The position numbers and the translations under genes are program-made. Positions 11,494 through 22,884 of a DNA stretch of 64,000 nt are shown in pieces. Where the stretch lies: contig NC_060248.1 in the NCBI RefSeq assembly GCF_921293095.1, positions 74,469,243-74,533,242 on the forward strand, in the 5' to 3' direction. The notes under the pieces are model-generated. The model was not told the origin of the DNA. It ran no database searches and was given only the letters and a program-made list of their open reading frames with translations. How positions within the stretch are numbered: position 1 is the first letter of the stretch; the number at the start of each line of letters is the position of its first letter. The DNA is from Ischnura elegans. Lineage: Eukaryota > Arthropoda > Insecta > Odonata > Coenagrionidae.

Positions 11494-12396
11494 GTAATGA
11501 TTGGAGGGTTAGGATGGGAATCTTTACAGGAGCGTAGGGCAAAGTGAAGGATAAATTTACTTAGGTTTTAGAAAAGACGGAAAAGAATTTGTTCGCGCAA
11601 TCCGGCCCGAAGGTGGCACAGAAGAAGTGCGTGCGGGGACGGGCTATTATAAAATGAAAAGCGAGGACACCTTCAATCGAATTTGGTTTATTTCGTGCGC
11701 AACTTGCGGAGAAGCGCACGACAAAACTCCGCGACCACACGCACCCGGCTTTCTTTGAACACTGACTTGAAACCCACGCCGTCGGCGAGGGCATCGATGC
11801 TAGGGTATGAGGGTTACTGACCCTCAAGTAACGACACTCCCTCACTCCAAAAGGGTGTGAGTCGAGTCCCCTTGGCGGAGACCATGAGAAAGGGGCCGAA
11901 AGGGACTTGGCCGGGCCTTGGAAAATCCCGAGGGCGACGACACTCGCCGAAGGGGAGGGAGGGAAATACCCAACAGAATTTTTCTCAGACGGCATGAAAT
12001 ACATCCTTCGTTTACCGTCGTTTACTTACTAGGATATTATTTATTGCATGTTGATATTTTTCCATTGTTCCATTGGGGGTCGTTCATGTGGGGAAATATT
12101 TGCAAATTTGCCGAACATTGTTCCTCAGACGACGAGAAATACATCCCTCGTTTAACGTCGTACTATGGTAGACGTGGCCACAAGAAAAATAATATACAGC
12201 AAAAAAGAGAGGTTTAAAATGTCATTCTTCCCACGTACTAACTGAGTTAGCAACGGTATCTCGATTAATGAAATTATTGGCGTCACCCGCTGGGACGACT
12301 AATTGCATTTTTTCATATTTATAACCTTGCATGGATTTACCATAGAAATCAATGAATGTGCATGTATATTTTGTCATAACAAGCCATTTTTATGAA
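11494..12396. other. Non-coding with one 36-bp direct repeat
   Basis: A 36-bp block beginning CAGACG and ending CGTCGT occurs at about 11985-12020 and 12127-12162 (142-bp spacing) with several changes. The 147-codon minus-strand ORF at 11561-12004 is Pro/Ser-rich with no recognised domain, and I do not call it a gene. Confidence 0.4.
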
Positions 12397-12492
12397 CGTG
12401 TGGTGTGCATGTGGGAATTGCATGCTGGTAATTTGATCACCTCCTGCCAAGCACCCTAGAGGTGGCTCGCAGGGTATTGTGTAGATGTTGAT
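12397..12492 (+). mobile_element. CR1-type LINE 3'-tail fragment
   Basis: The sequence matches the 3' UTR end of the full-length CR1 at 57110-57226: GTGTGGTGTGCATGTGGGA, CACCCTAGAGGTGGCTCGCA, then a GTAGATGTTGATG tail. It is 5' truncated to under 100 bp. Confidence 0.85.
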
Positions 12493-12664
12493 GAAAATTA
12501 TTTCTTTTTAGTTTTACTTGTTTCTAACAAACTTCTACCTAATAAAGCTTGGTGCGTTAATATACCTACTAATTTATCATATTTCGGAATGAATTAGAAT
12601 CCAAAACTAATATTTTCGGTTTTCTGTAATTCTCTGTAAGATCTTATAAGATTTGTCATCATTC

Positions 12665-12990
12665 TAAATCATTCGAGGAGTGTTCTGGAAGTGTTGCGGG
12701 AGTGTTCAGGAGGCGTTTAACGGTATGTGGACGCTTCCCGGCAGCTGACTACCTGAGTGTTGACCCTTCGCTTGCCGAACGCTCCCTCGCCACTTCCTGG
12801 TTGAAACGCTTCCCGGACGCTTCCCGAACTCTCCCCGTCTCTCGACACTTCGGCTTCGCTGACGCTTCCTCGCCACTCCCAGGTTAAAAAGCTCCCAGGA
12901 CGCTCGCGCGACGCTTCCCAAACACTCCCGTTGGAGTGATCCAAAAGCTCTCCGAAATCTCCCCGGTTTCTTCACTCGTTTCTGAACTCT
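12665..12990. repeat. Imperfect CTTCC-rich short-period array
   Basis: Variants of ACGCTTCCCGGACGCTTCC recur about every 10-11 bases. The first 50 bases carry the reverse-complement form (GGAAGTGTTGCGGGAGTGTT). It is GC-rich within AT-rich surroundings. Open frames on both strands come from the repeat composition and are not genes. Confidence 0.6.
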
Positions 12991-13133
12991 TCCCTCGCGC
13001 TTTCTTGAATAGGATGGGCCTATTTTGGTCATAGGACTTCCTCAAAGGATTGCTAATTTGTAATTAATAATGTATGATGGAAAGGGTAAATAACAGTGAA
13101 GTTGCATTTGAGAGAATTCACAAACAACCCACG

Positions 13134-13369
13134 CAAAGGCGTATCTAGGGGCACGGGGTCACGTGCCCCTAAGGTCTGGGAGGGGCACGGGGGCACGTGC
13201 CCCTCCCAGACCTTAAAAAATATGTAAGATTTTTAATACGGTCCCATTATCATTGTGTTCGTTTTGTATTACGAGCTATCCTCGTGCCCCCCCCCCCCCC
13301 AGAACAAAATCCTGGATACGGCCTTGCTTGTGCCCCCCCCCCCAAAAAGAAATCCTGGATCCGCCCCTG
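13134..13369 (+). mobile_element. hAT-type MITE, perfect 8-bp TSD
   Basis: CAAAGGCGTATCTAGG at the left and CCTGGATCCGCCCCTG at the right, flanked by AACCCACG at 13126-13133 and 13370-13377. Inside is a duplicated GGGGCACG...CGTGCCCCT block and two poly-C runs. Confidence 0.85.
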
Positions 13370-13377
13370 AACCCACG

Positions 13378-13985
13378 AGAAACGGGAGCGTCGATGAAGT
13401 ATTGCGGGAGTAGCAGTAGCGGTTGAGTGTTGTGGGAGCATTTTAAATGTTATCATGGTAGTACACTAAAAACAGCTAGGGCTTCACACAGTGCAATTTA
13501 TGGTGGTGAAGAGGTTGGACGTGCCGCCGTAGATTTCCTAAGTCCCACCGCCGCCAGCGAGGGTCGCTGCTGCTATAGTCCCTTAAAATTACTATGTTGT
13601 CGTCCAAGAGCGGTAGACAGGTGGTTACCGAATTCGACTCGTACCCGGAGGTATAAGGTTCGATTCTTGGACGTGGCATTTGTTTTCAGAATTGTATCTA
13701 CCTTTCATTTTACAAAAACCTGCTGTTCATAATTATTTCCATGATTTACAATTAAAATTTTATTTTTCCATGTGGAAATCTTTTCTGCAATGTGGCAGCG
13801 TCAGGTGTCGGATGGACACTTCCTGGACGCTTCCGAAACGCTTCCGGAGGCGTTCCGAGTGGGCCATAATCTGCTTCCCGGACACTTCCGCGACACCTCA
13901 TCAACGCTTCCGCAACACTTCACCGCAACTTCCAGAACACTCCGTCCGACGCTTACGCAACACTTCCTAATCGCTTCCGTTTCGC
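13378..13985. repeat. Second CTTCC-rich array, in two pieces
   Basis: 13378-13445 holds the reverse-complement form (GGGAGCG, TTGCGGGAGTAG). 13795-13985 holds the forward form with repeated ACGCTTCCG and AACACTTC units. The same motif as 12665-12990, suggesting one degenerate satellite-like unit interrupted by insertions, including the hAT element and the tRNA-like stretch. Confidence 0.5.
13595..13676 (+). repeat. tRNA-like sequence, possible SINE head
   Basis: GAGCGGTAGACAGGTGGTTACC is followed by CGACTCGTACCCGGAGG and GGTTCGATTCTTGGAC. The last block resembles an internal B box (GGTTCGANTCC) and the middle an anticodon arm. The acceptor stem does not pair cleanly, so this is not called a functional tRNA. 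Confidence 0.35.
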
Positions 13986-13989
13986 CTGG

Positions 13990-16900
13990 GAATGGTGGTT
14001 ATAACTGCTAAACCTTGTTGCATTCCACACTTAAATAAAAATAGTTTTTGGCACTATTCTCCTTGGCCTCAAAGGTTCAAAAACATTTGAAATGGGATGA
14101 AGTGATGTAATTAGAGTCGGTTTACATTTTTTTGAAGCGTGAAATTAAGATTTTTCTATCTGCATAATGTAATATGAAATGGGAACACCCGATGATCTTA
14201 GTGGAAACCAGTTGATCCAGATATTGTTGGATTACGTATAGAAATTACGGAATGAAAATGCCGAAATCATTTTTTTAATCATACGTTACATAAAATGCCA
14301 CGGGGGATGTTAGATTTCCCTCGCCGGCGGAGAACGTCAGACCGACTGCGTGAGATAGGTGGAGATGCAAGTACTCATTGTCTCCGTGGGCCTTACAGGC
14401 GGCAGCTTCCATGCTCATGCTCTAATTGCCCTCCACCTGGAACGCTGCCCACAATCACCGTGTGAGGTGTCAAACTGGCGGACTCGCACTCGTCGCATTT
14501 CTTGTGGAAGCGATCGCCTCACTGTCTAGGGCAATGCCAGAACAACAGTGCCGTCATCACAATCCCGGGGAGGATTTAACGACGATAAATCGATAATCGA
14601 GTTCCAATTACTCGCCTTTCTCATTGAGTTAATTTATTACGCCATTAAACTGTTCTACCGGTTGGGGTCGGTTTGCATTGAACATTTGTCTCATCCTTTA
14701 AGCAGAGTACTTCTACGTGAAATTGAATTTGTAACTAGTGCTGAAATTATTCTTTCCTAATTTCTTTCTTATTAGTATTTCTTATTAGTTCCTGACCGGT
14801 GGCGATCCCTAGAACTCTTCACTAAGAACTTCTTCAGTTTAGGGTAATCTCTCTTCTCATAGTATCTCAGGATTTTCTAGCGAATGATGTCTTCATAAAA
14901 GTAGCCAATTAAAGAAGTAACAGTATTAATTTTCACCTCGTAAAGGGAGAAGTTGCGCGGTAACCGTGTTCTCCAGTCTTCCCCGTCCTCTGAGAATTCG
15001 CAGCAGGGTGCGCGAGCGTTCGCAGGCGTCCGCTATTTTTCGCTTAAGTCATACTGATCAAGGGCTGAATAATTTCCTGTCCTTGACGGTGGAGAACTTC
15101 TTTTCTCTCTGCCATTGCAGCTAAATATTCTTCTCAAAATAAAACTCAGGAACATTACAAAAGATGATCCTCAAGTCGGCCTCTAAATGTGTTGTCACCG
15201 AGTTAAATGTGTTCACGGAAGTCGCCACATCGCATCGCATCGTTGGGAACAAAGTGATCTGAGTTTTACGGGGAAATAAGGCATAATTAGGGGTGTAACC
15301 CGAAATTTATATACGTGGTGATGTAATCTATAAAATTCATAACTTTTCTGTGTTATTCTTCGCAATAACTAACATTACGCTGTAAAACATTAGAAAAAAG
15401 TGTATCGCATTGCACTCATCACAGCGCCGCGGACATTTTTGAAAACCGATTAAAATGCGACCAAAGTGGCAACAGAAATCAGCCTTCAATGGGAAGAAAA
15501 AGGGCCTCCTCCATGCAGTATCCTTGATAAAACCACTCGCACGAAAGCAAGCCACGCAAACGAAAGCTGAGCGATCTCCACAAATTACGTTTGGCAACAC
15601 TTCGGGTTCGAAAGCGATGAGTACTACAAGGACATCAGAGAGAGAGACTGAGTCCTTCTCCACACTTTCACGTGCCGCTACTCTACTACAATCCTTTTTC
15701 CCCAGCTGATGGCGGGTGACCTTGAACACGATTGTATCCCTTCCACTATTACAGCCAATCACAAAGGAGTGGCACCTAGAGGTGTGCGGGGGTCTTCAGT
15801 CTTTCTCTGAGATCCGTGCAGTAAGCATCGTTCTCGAGCTCACAGTGTTGCCAAATTGTTGTTGCCTATGGCCGTTCGATCCGCCTCGCACACCACCTCC
15901 AGGGACTGGAACCGCTGGTCGGCCGCATGGAGCGGAAAAGGGACAGGGATGGAGGGGAACGGTGCGATGTAGGGAGTATCGCCTTCGATTGACAACTAGC
16001 TCTCTATCGTCCAGCCGCCAACAATTACGGAAAGGGTATAGAAATTTGAAAGGGACAGGGCGCGCAAGGAAACACGCTATGAGTCGGGAAAAAGGGTATA
16101 GTGTCACAGGTCCCACCTCCTGCCGCTCACATGACGACACACGAAACATTCCGAGCTTACACGAATGGGTCAGTCGCAAAGATATTTGAAAAGGATTATA
16201 CTTTGACCTGTCTCTAGTCCCACCATCCCTAACATGCCTCATATTTTATGCCCTCCTAATTCTGTGATATTCTCCTTTTGTAGGAAAGAAAGGTAATTCC
16301 TTAGGTCATCATCTATAATGGGTTGTGTGCGTCAACGGGGAAAGTAGAGTGTGGAGGAACGCGATGATATATAGTTTCAAATATAGCAAAATAGTTTAAA
16401 GAGGAAATAAGTACCACTATCAAAATCTCGTTGCATGGACAAACACTTCGCTAATGTGAAGAAAAATCGTTAAATATGAAAATCGGGGAAAGAAAAATGA
16501 GGAAAAGAGTGGGAGGTGGGGGTAGAGGCTGAGAGAGGTGACGTTGAGTAATCGGTGTTTTAAAGGGCGGGTAGTGGAAGAGGGAAGGATAAGGGGAGGT
16601 GAACTCACAAAATTGATCAACGACACTCCTAATTTAAAGGTAAGGCTACACATACATACTACCCCGCAAGCTACCTTCATTGGCGTGTGGCGGGGGGTGT
16701 CAAAACACTAGCCATTAACAAAAGAACGGGAATACGTGTACTTAGGTCTAGGTTTGAGCCCTTTTTGATCGGGGGAAAACGAATTCCTATACTTATCCGC
16801 TCTGCAGAATATCTCTCTTAATTTGTCGATTCTTTCGGACTTGAAAATATAGATAGTGTATTTACGGACTGGATATTACTTATTGTCTGTACTTCCGAAC

Positions 16901-17368
16901 GTCGGGTATAAAGTATTATTCAGGAACGTAAAAAGTGGATGATTATTTGCCACGTGTTATAGTTGAACAGAAAAAAGTAACGGAAAGTTTTAAGTAAAAA
17001 CGTCCATAACAGTACCGTTAGCTGTATCTCAGTCAAGTACTATTCCTATTTAAGACAAACTATAATAGGGTGGTTTCCTATTATTTTTTTAATTGCCTAA
17101 ATCGAAAGATTATTACTCCTGGAGTACGTATTTCACGCTTTTAGATTTTTAAATGACGATATCTATTTTTCGCGATTAAATGAAAAGTGAAAATTTTCAA
17201 GCGCGCGAAAACGCGACGGGTAAGTATGAATGCCGGGAAATCTCTCCGTGAGACGTATTTCTCGTTCCCGCTGCCGCCCTGTGAGGTGACCTTGAAGGAG
17301 GCTTGAGTGCTGATACGACGCAGGCTGCTAGCGGGTAGCTGAGTACCCTGCTAGCTGGTAGCGCTTGG
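13990..17368. other. Non-coding with scattered repeat fragments
   Basis: No supported gene. 15415-15620 resembles 31940-32060 (both ACTCATC, GCGCCGCGGAC or similar, TTTTTGAAAA, GGGCCTC). 16080-16200 matches the reverse complement of about 57437-57530. Overlapping ORFs at 15337-16242 on both strands lack recognisable domains and sit in GC-rich sequence. 16420-16680 is purine-rich. Confidence 0.45.
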
Positions 17369-17734
17369 CTTAAATAAGGATTATTAATACCTTATCAAAC
17401 GAAGGAAACTTTCCGACCTTAGCCAGTTTTAATTAGTGATTATTAAGACATGTTTCCCTGAGCTCTGCGCCTCATGCATGCATTGGTAATCTCAGACGAT
17501 GTATAACTCCTATCTACTCGTATAGAAACTAGGTCCCTGTGACGTCACGTGGAGTGGCATCGCGTGGGCGCCAATCTGGCCGTTTTCAAATGAGGATAAA
17601 AATGGACCATTGCCATTCGTCAACACCGGTATTTCTAAAACGAAATAATTTGTATATTATGAATACACTAATGGCGGGTAACGAATCGCAATTAATGCCT
17701 TTCGTTTTCTTTGATGAAGGAAACTACCCTATTA
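17369..17734 (+). repeat. Dispersed repeat R, copy B
   Basis: Second copy of the 9953-10318 repeat in the same orientation, with scattered substitutions and small indels. It ends exactly where RTE-like coding sequence begins, so one may have inserted into or been co-mobilised with the other. Confidence 0.8.
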
Positions 17735-18470
17735 TTAATGCTAACTTGAAACTAGGAAACCATAAAATGATGAAGTGAAGGAGTTCTGCTACTTGGGCAG
17801 CCGAGTGAATAAATGGTGGACGAAGGAAGAATGAATTAGAATAGATCAGTAGAATAGCTCAAGTAGAGAGTACACAGGGAGCGAAGAGGAGTCTTTTTTT
17901 TCTGCTGATCGCAAATCAAAATCGCAAATGTCTTTAAGGAAAATAATATTTTTTCAAGCAAATAATTTAAAAACCTAAACAAGAGCTAGGTATTACATTT
18001 TCCTTAAATGTTGGTTTCATTAACCTTTTCCATGCTTAAATCTTACCTATGACTAGAAAAACCATGGCTTGCCCCCCCCTAGTTTTGATCCTGGGTTCGC
18101 CCTTTTCATAATATAAGCATCGATATCAGGAAGCAATTTATTATTAGGACTTATATTTGGAGTATACTACTTTGTGGCAGCTTGGCAAGGGCGATGACAG
18201 CAGCGAATAAAACGAGGTTAGAAGCTTTTGAAATGTGGTACAATAGAAGTTGATGAATATTAAATGAATAGATCATGTGATAAAGCTGAAGTACGAAGAT
18301 GGGTTGGAGAGAGGTCTTTTGAAAACCTCAGGTGGAAGACGGGACAGTATAATCGGTTAAATAATGAAACACGATAGTATATCGCAAATTATCGCGGAAG
18401 GACATTTGGAAGGTAAGATCGGCCGTGGCAGGCCTCGGATAAGATACTACATATGGCGGGTTATTGAAGA
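17735..18470 (+). pseudogene. RTE-like LINE reverse-transcriptase C-terminus, degenerate
   Basis: Broken frames read as NANLKLGN...KEFCYLGS near 17745-17805, then (after an unrelated insertion of about 220 bp, 17895-18115) IRKQFIIRTYIWSILLCGS, KTRLEAFEMWYNR and finally HLEGKIGRGRPRIRYY near 18400-18460. These are hallmarks of the C-terminal part of RTE/BovB-type and related LINE reverse transcriptases (FCYLGS, LEAFEMW, RGRPR). Many stops and frameshifts. The inserted block ends in a C-run and GATCCTGGGTTCGCCC, like a hAT element end. Confidence 0.65.
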
Positions 18471-18680
18471 CAGTGGCGTAGCGAGAGGGGCTTTTGGGGG
18501 TTAAAACCCCCCAGAACTCAGAAATTTTTAAAACATTTAATCCATTTTACTTATTTGGATAAACATTACTTAAATTATAGTGTAAGGATTAATAAAATAT
18601 CCCTCAGAAAGCCTTAAAACCCACCATTTACAGAACCATTCATCTTAAAAATTTTCTGGGGGAGGGCACCCGCACCACAG
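18471..18680 (+). mobile_element. hAT-type MITE, right end unclear
   Basis: Starts CAGTGGCGTAGCGAG and shares the internal core ATTTAATCCATTTTACTTA...AATAAAATATCCCTCAGAAAGCC with 45214-45503. The expected right terminal repeat was not found near 18680, so this copy is probably 3' truncated or rearranged. Confidence 0.65.
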
Positions 18681-19525
18681 CGACTCTGCGATTGGCAAAT
18701 GAATCGGGGGCGCCCAAAATCCATATGAACCTTCCTCATGAGCGGCAAACAAAAATGCTACTAATTTAAAAAGAACAATAAAAAGCCTCACTGAAAAAGG
18801 AATCAAAATCATAATTAATCTATCATAACGGATAGTGATATGGGAAAGATGGGAGGGAGGGAGGGCTCGATGAACTGCAGGCAGGCAAGAACAGGGGTCT
18901 TGCTTCAAGCAAATCCTTCGTGAAACATTTGGACGAGCAAAACAACTACCTAGACACAATGAAAGTATCAAAAAAATGATGCGTCTGCGCTCGCAATCAC
19001 TCAATCATTCATGTACGTTAATAAAATGAATGACTCGACCGCCGTCAGTCTCAGGCGCTCAATCACTCGCGTTGAAATTAGCGGACGCTGTCCATCTGCT
19101 GCGATCGTCCGGGGCGTAAACAGCCACCAGAGTGGTATCGATCCAAATTAGGGGAACGAGAAGAAAGGGGAGTGCATAATGTAACGCCACGATACTGTAG
19201 GCCGGTTTATGGAATTAAATAGTAATGCATTAATCTTAGGGAGCACCTCTTGCGAGATTCCCTTTCCTTCAGGTCAATAGCTCACGGTAAAATTAGCGCG
19301 AGAACTAGATAAATACATGGGAAAGTTACCGTGGAGTTGAATCGAATTTGAATTAGATGAATTTTTTTATGAGCGCGAAGTGACACAGTAATTTGTCTCA
19401 ATCGCTTTACTACCGTCTTTAGATAACCCAAACAATTGATCACGAATATTACATCGCAGCATGGAGCTTTTTCTATGCATAGGAGGTCCAAGAATGTGAC
19501 GGATAAGCATTACATATGTTGACGA
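18681..19525. other. Non-coding DNA
   Basis: No supported feature. The 119-codon minus ORF at 18645-19004 overlaps the hAT copy and has no recognised domain. Confidence 0.4.
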
Positions 19526-19785
19526 GCATTTTATTCGGCGGCGCCCCTTAGCAGCTGTATCTCGCTCAGCGTGATTTAAGCCTGTTATCGTAGTGGAGGT
19601 GGTCTTTTTTTTTAGCTAAATATCGTCTCGCATGCGTCAAATGTGTGGTTTATATGATTTATTGGCTCGGTAACTTATTTCTGCCGTGTATTTCCTCGTG
19701 AAAAGTGGAAATCGATGACTGGTAGCGCCGCCAGTGGTGATTTTGAAATCTGATGTTAATGCGCGCGGAGCGACGGCAATTCTAG
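19526..19785 (-). repeat. Dispersed repeat, partner of 41335-41960
   Basis: Blocks CATTTTATTCGGCGGCGCC, ATCTCGCTCAGCGTG and GTGAAAAGTGGAAATC.ATGACTG.TAGCGCC occur here and, reverse complemented, at 41335-41960, where they lie further apart. This looks like one element family with a short and a long copy. No ORF. Confidence 0.55.
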
Positions 19786-19794
19786 CCAGGGATG

Positions 19795-20290
19795 GCAAGT
19801 GAAACGAAACGAAAATGTTTCATTTCGTTCCGGAGGGGAATGAAAATACGACGCCTGGGTTTATAGTCTGTTCATTTTATGTCTGCGGGTGAGCTTTCGT
19901 AAGAGCCCGGACACTCTCGGATGGCTTCGCTGATAGGGGAGGGGTAATACCGAGAGAGAGAGAGAGAGAGGAGGAGCGAACATAACGTTGCCAAATGTAC
20001 ATAGCCGCCCTACTTTGTCACTGAAAACGTGCGAGTCATAGGTGGCCACAGGTATTTTGGTCCCGGCGCCGAGACAATATACCTACTCATTTGCAAGGCA
20101 TTGGGGATAATCCTTTCACAGAAGCCCATGACATCGTCAGCTACCCCGCTGAATGAGGCACCGTTGGTGGAAGGCATAGAGCATCTGGAGAGGGCGTTAG
20201 CTACCCCTCCCACGGTAGGAAAGTGAAGCCAGGGGGGCGTGGCACTTTAGCCTGTCCGCCATCTCCATAGCTCCACCTCGGGTGGAGCAG
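19795..20290 (+). repeat. hAT-like repeat, short copy
   Basis: Starts CAGGGATGGCAAGTGAAAC, a typical hAT-like terminus, then GAAACGAAAC-rich DNA. The blocks around 19862-19893 and 20165-20240 (GGTGGAAGGCATAGAG, CTGGAGAGGGCGTTAG, GTGAAGCCAG) recur in reverse orientation at 29320-29697. It contains a (GA)n run near 19952. Confidence 0.55.
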
Positions 20291-22884
20291 AAATACATGG
20301 TTCCTTATGGGGAATTCGTCAAAGGAAACTCAATATTTTACCTACTGACAGCCGGAAAAAGTCGTTCCCACCGATAAGGGAAGGTTATCTGTTGAATATA
20401 AAACCGGAAAAAATGCATCTTTTGGATGAAATAGACGAGACAACCACGGTGTAGCAAATTAAAAATATGACGCACCACAAATCATTTGCGACAATAGCAA
20501 CTAATTTTCAGCTGTAAGCTGAAAAATTACTGATGAATTCATTTGATACCACTTAGTATATAACTTGAGATGATCACAGTAGAACCTTTTAAACCAAATT
20601 CAGTTATGAAAGTAAACAAAAAAGGATAAATGTACGAGAGAGGAATGGGAGGACACTGAATGCTACGATAATAATCACGTTTAATTGCTATTGCGTGCGC
20701 TACAAGATTTTATTTGGCTAATAATCCGTCAAAAATATACATAAATCGTGATTCAAGGAAAATAATATGGCTTAGCAAGACTTGCAACAGTAATTACATC
20801 GGGAATCATGCGTACCATAACATTATCAATGCTCTACAAAAATTATTGATGAGAAAATTTGAAACACACCGAAGTCAAGCTTCGATTCTTATCACCGGAC
20901 ATTTTTTCGGGTATGTAACTTCAATATCTAAGTGTTACACAGTGTAAATCATTTCCGAAACTACCGTTAATAACCTCATGGCCATTAAATCGAAAGGGCT
21001 TCCTCATCAAAGGAAACATTTGAGCATTAGGAAAGTAAAATATCAGCTAAGAGACAAGATCGAAAGAGATTTCGCTTAAAATTCCGAGTTAACTGCCATG
21101 AAAACAATACTATCTGAAGAAATTGAGGATGGATCTGGTGAATTTAAAGTGCTGACAAATCAGAAATTACATTCCTCCCCCAAAATCAGACAAACATGCA
21201 CAGTGGATAGCAGCTGTATTAAATGGAATCGTTGCAGGAGGTATTAAAAAAGAAAACAATTCCCATTTTCCAACTTATATAATGTACACACCCATCAAAT
21301 GTTACATTTTCAGATTTCCAGAATGATTTAACAATGGTATTGAAACTGATTATTTATACAATTAATGCAAAGTAACCGAATTAACAATAAATCTTAGGCC
21401 GACATGATGTAACATTCTATTAAAATATATTCAGATTAGCAAGAGAATTATGAATACACGATGAAGGCCGCCACACTCCCGGGATTATTTCCAATTTTTG
21501 TACGTTCATACACCCTCAATTACATCAGCTACTGGATTAGCTGAACCTGAAATTAAAAATATGTATAAATTCTTTAGCTATATTACCTAATTAGGAATTA
21601 TTTGACAATTTTAAATGGACAGAATCTGTGTGAGATAACAAATTCTTAGCATCACTGATCAAGGTAAACCTATAGATGTTTATGAAAAATGCTATCACTT
21701 AGGTTTCTACTTCATCAGGAGAACAATGAATGAGCAATTTAAATTTCGAATTCGTTTGAAGTTAGTCGCTAATTAAGCAAGTGATTGAATGTAAGATATT
21801 CGGAATAGGAGGGCTGATTACTTTCTTGGACCACCACAAAATGCAAGAATTTGTGTTGGATGTGTCAAAAGGTGTCACGCTTCAAGCAGTCTCCCAATGG
21901 TCTATCCACTAGGCCACCACACTTCCACACTGGTGGTAAACAGAGTTGGTCCTTATCAAAGTAGGGAACAATTTACTACACATATACAAAATAATCCTAT
22001 TCCATTTAATGTTGTCTAAAATTGGCAATACCTTTGTCACCCTTTAATGCTAAAACAATGAAAGTAATGAAATTGAATTTTTGCAAGCTAGTATTTGAGT
22101 AACTTGACATTATGGTGCACATATATGGTACAAAATAGGTGCATACTTTTGTTTGCTATGTATTGTAGTTGTACGACATACGCATGCACCTTGTGTACAA
22201 ATAGCCTAAAATAGATTGTTTATTGTATCGTAAGCAATAACCTTAGAAGTGCTATTCACATTGAATAAAATTGAAGTGACAATTGTAACGAAAGACACAC
22301 ATGTTGAGTCACAGGGGGAAATTCATTGACAGACTATGAGTTCTGGGCGAGTAGTTAGTAGGAAACCACCATATTTGCCACATACTTTCATCATCTTTAT
22401 ACAGGGTAATTATACTTATTGTATAATTATTAGTATACTTATTTTTTAAATTGCAAAACAGACGAGCACATGATTGATCATCATGAACATATTCACAAAG
22501 AAGTAATGAAAGGGGCACTAACTTGAAAAAAATGAAAGAGGCACTAACTTGATGCTATCATAGATAAAAGAGCTGTTGCTTCAGCAAAGTTGTAATCACA
22601 TAAACAAATATAAACAAAACCTACGAGCAAAAAAAGATGAACAACAGCTAGATGAAAAATGATAATAACCAGAGAATGCAGTAACTCAGCAAAAACTAAT
22701 TAGAACATGTTGCCACCACTTTCTAAGAGATTAGGGGACAATAATGGGCTATGGAACAAGGCAAAACACATTATGGGCATGTAAAGTGGTCAAGATTCAT
22801 TAATACCTATCAACTTATGCTTTCACAACATTATTTATATGGCTGATCATTTAATTTCTAATTAAGAACAAATAAGATGTATAT
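20291..22884. other. AT-rich non-coding DNA
   Basis: No supported gene. On the minus strand at about 21890-21950 the sequence GTGGTGGCCTAGTGGATAGA resembles a tRNA A-box region but no B box or paired acceptor stem follows, so it may be a worn SINE. The 77-codon ORF at 20714-20947 has no recognisable domain. Confidence 0.45.

Noticed and set aside
11561-12004. 147-codon minus-strand ORF
   Set aside because: Low-complexity Pro/Ser/Arg composition, no recognisable domain, overlapping frames open on the other strand.
15337-16242. Several overlapping 140-157-codon ORFs on both strands
   Set aside because: GC-rich composition keeps several frames open at once; no domain or splice evidence; part matches a dispersed repeat.
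21888-21950. tRNA gene on the minus strand
   Set aside because: An A-box-like block is present but no B box or acceptor stem; at most a SINE relic.
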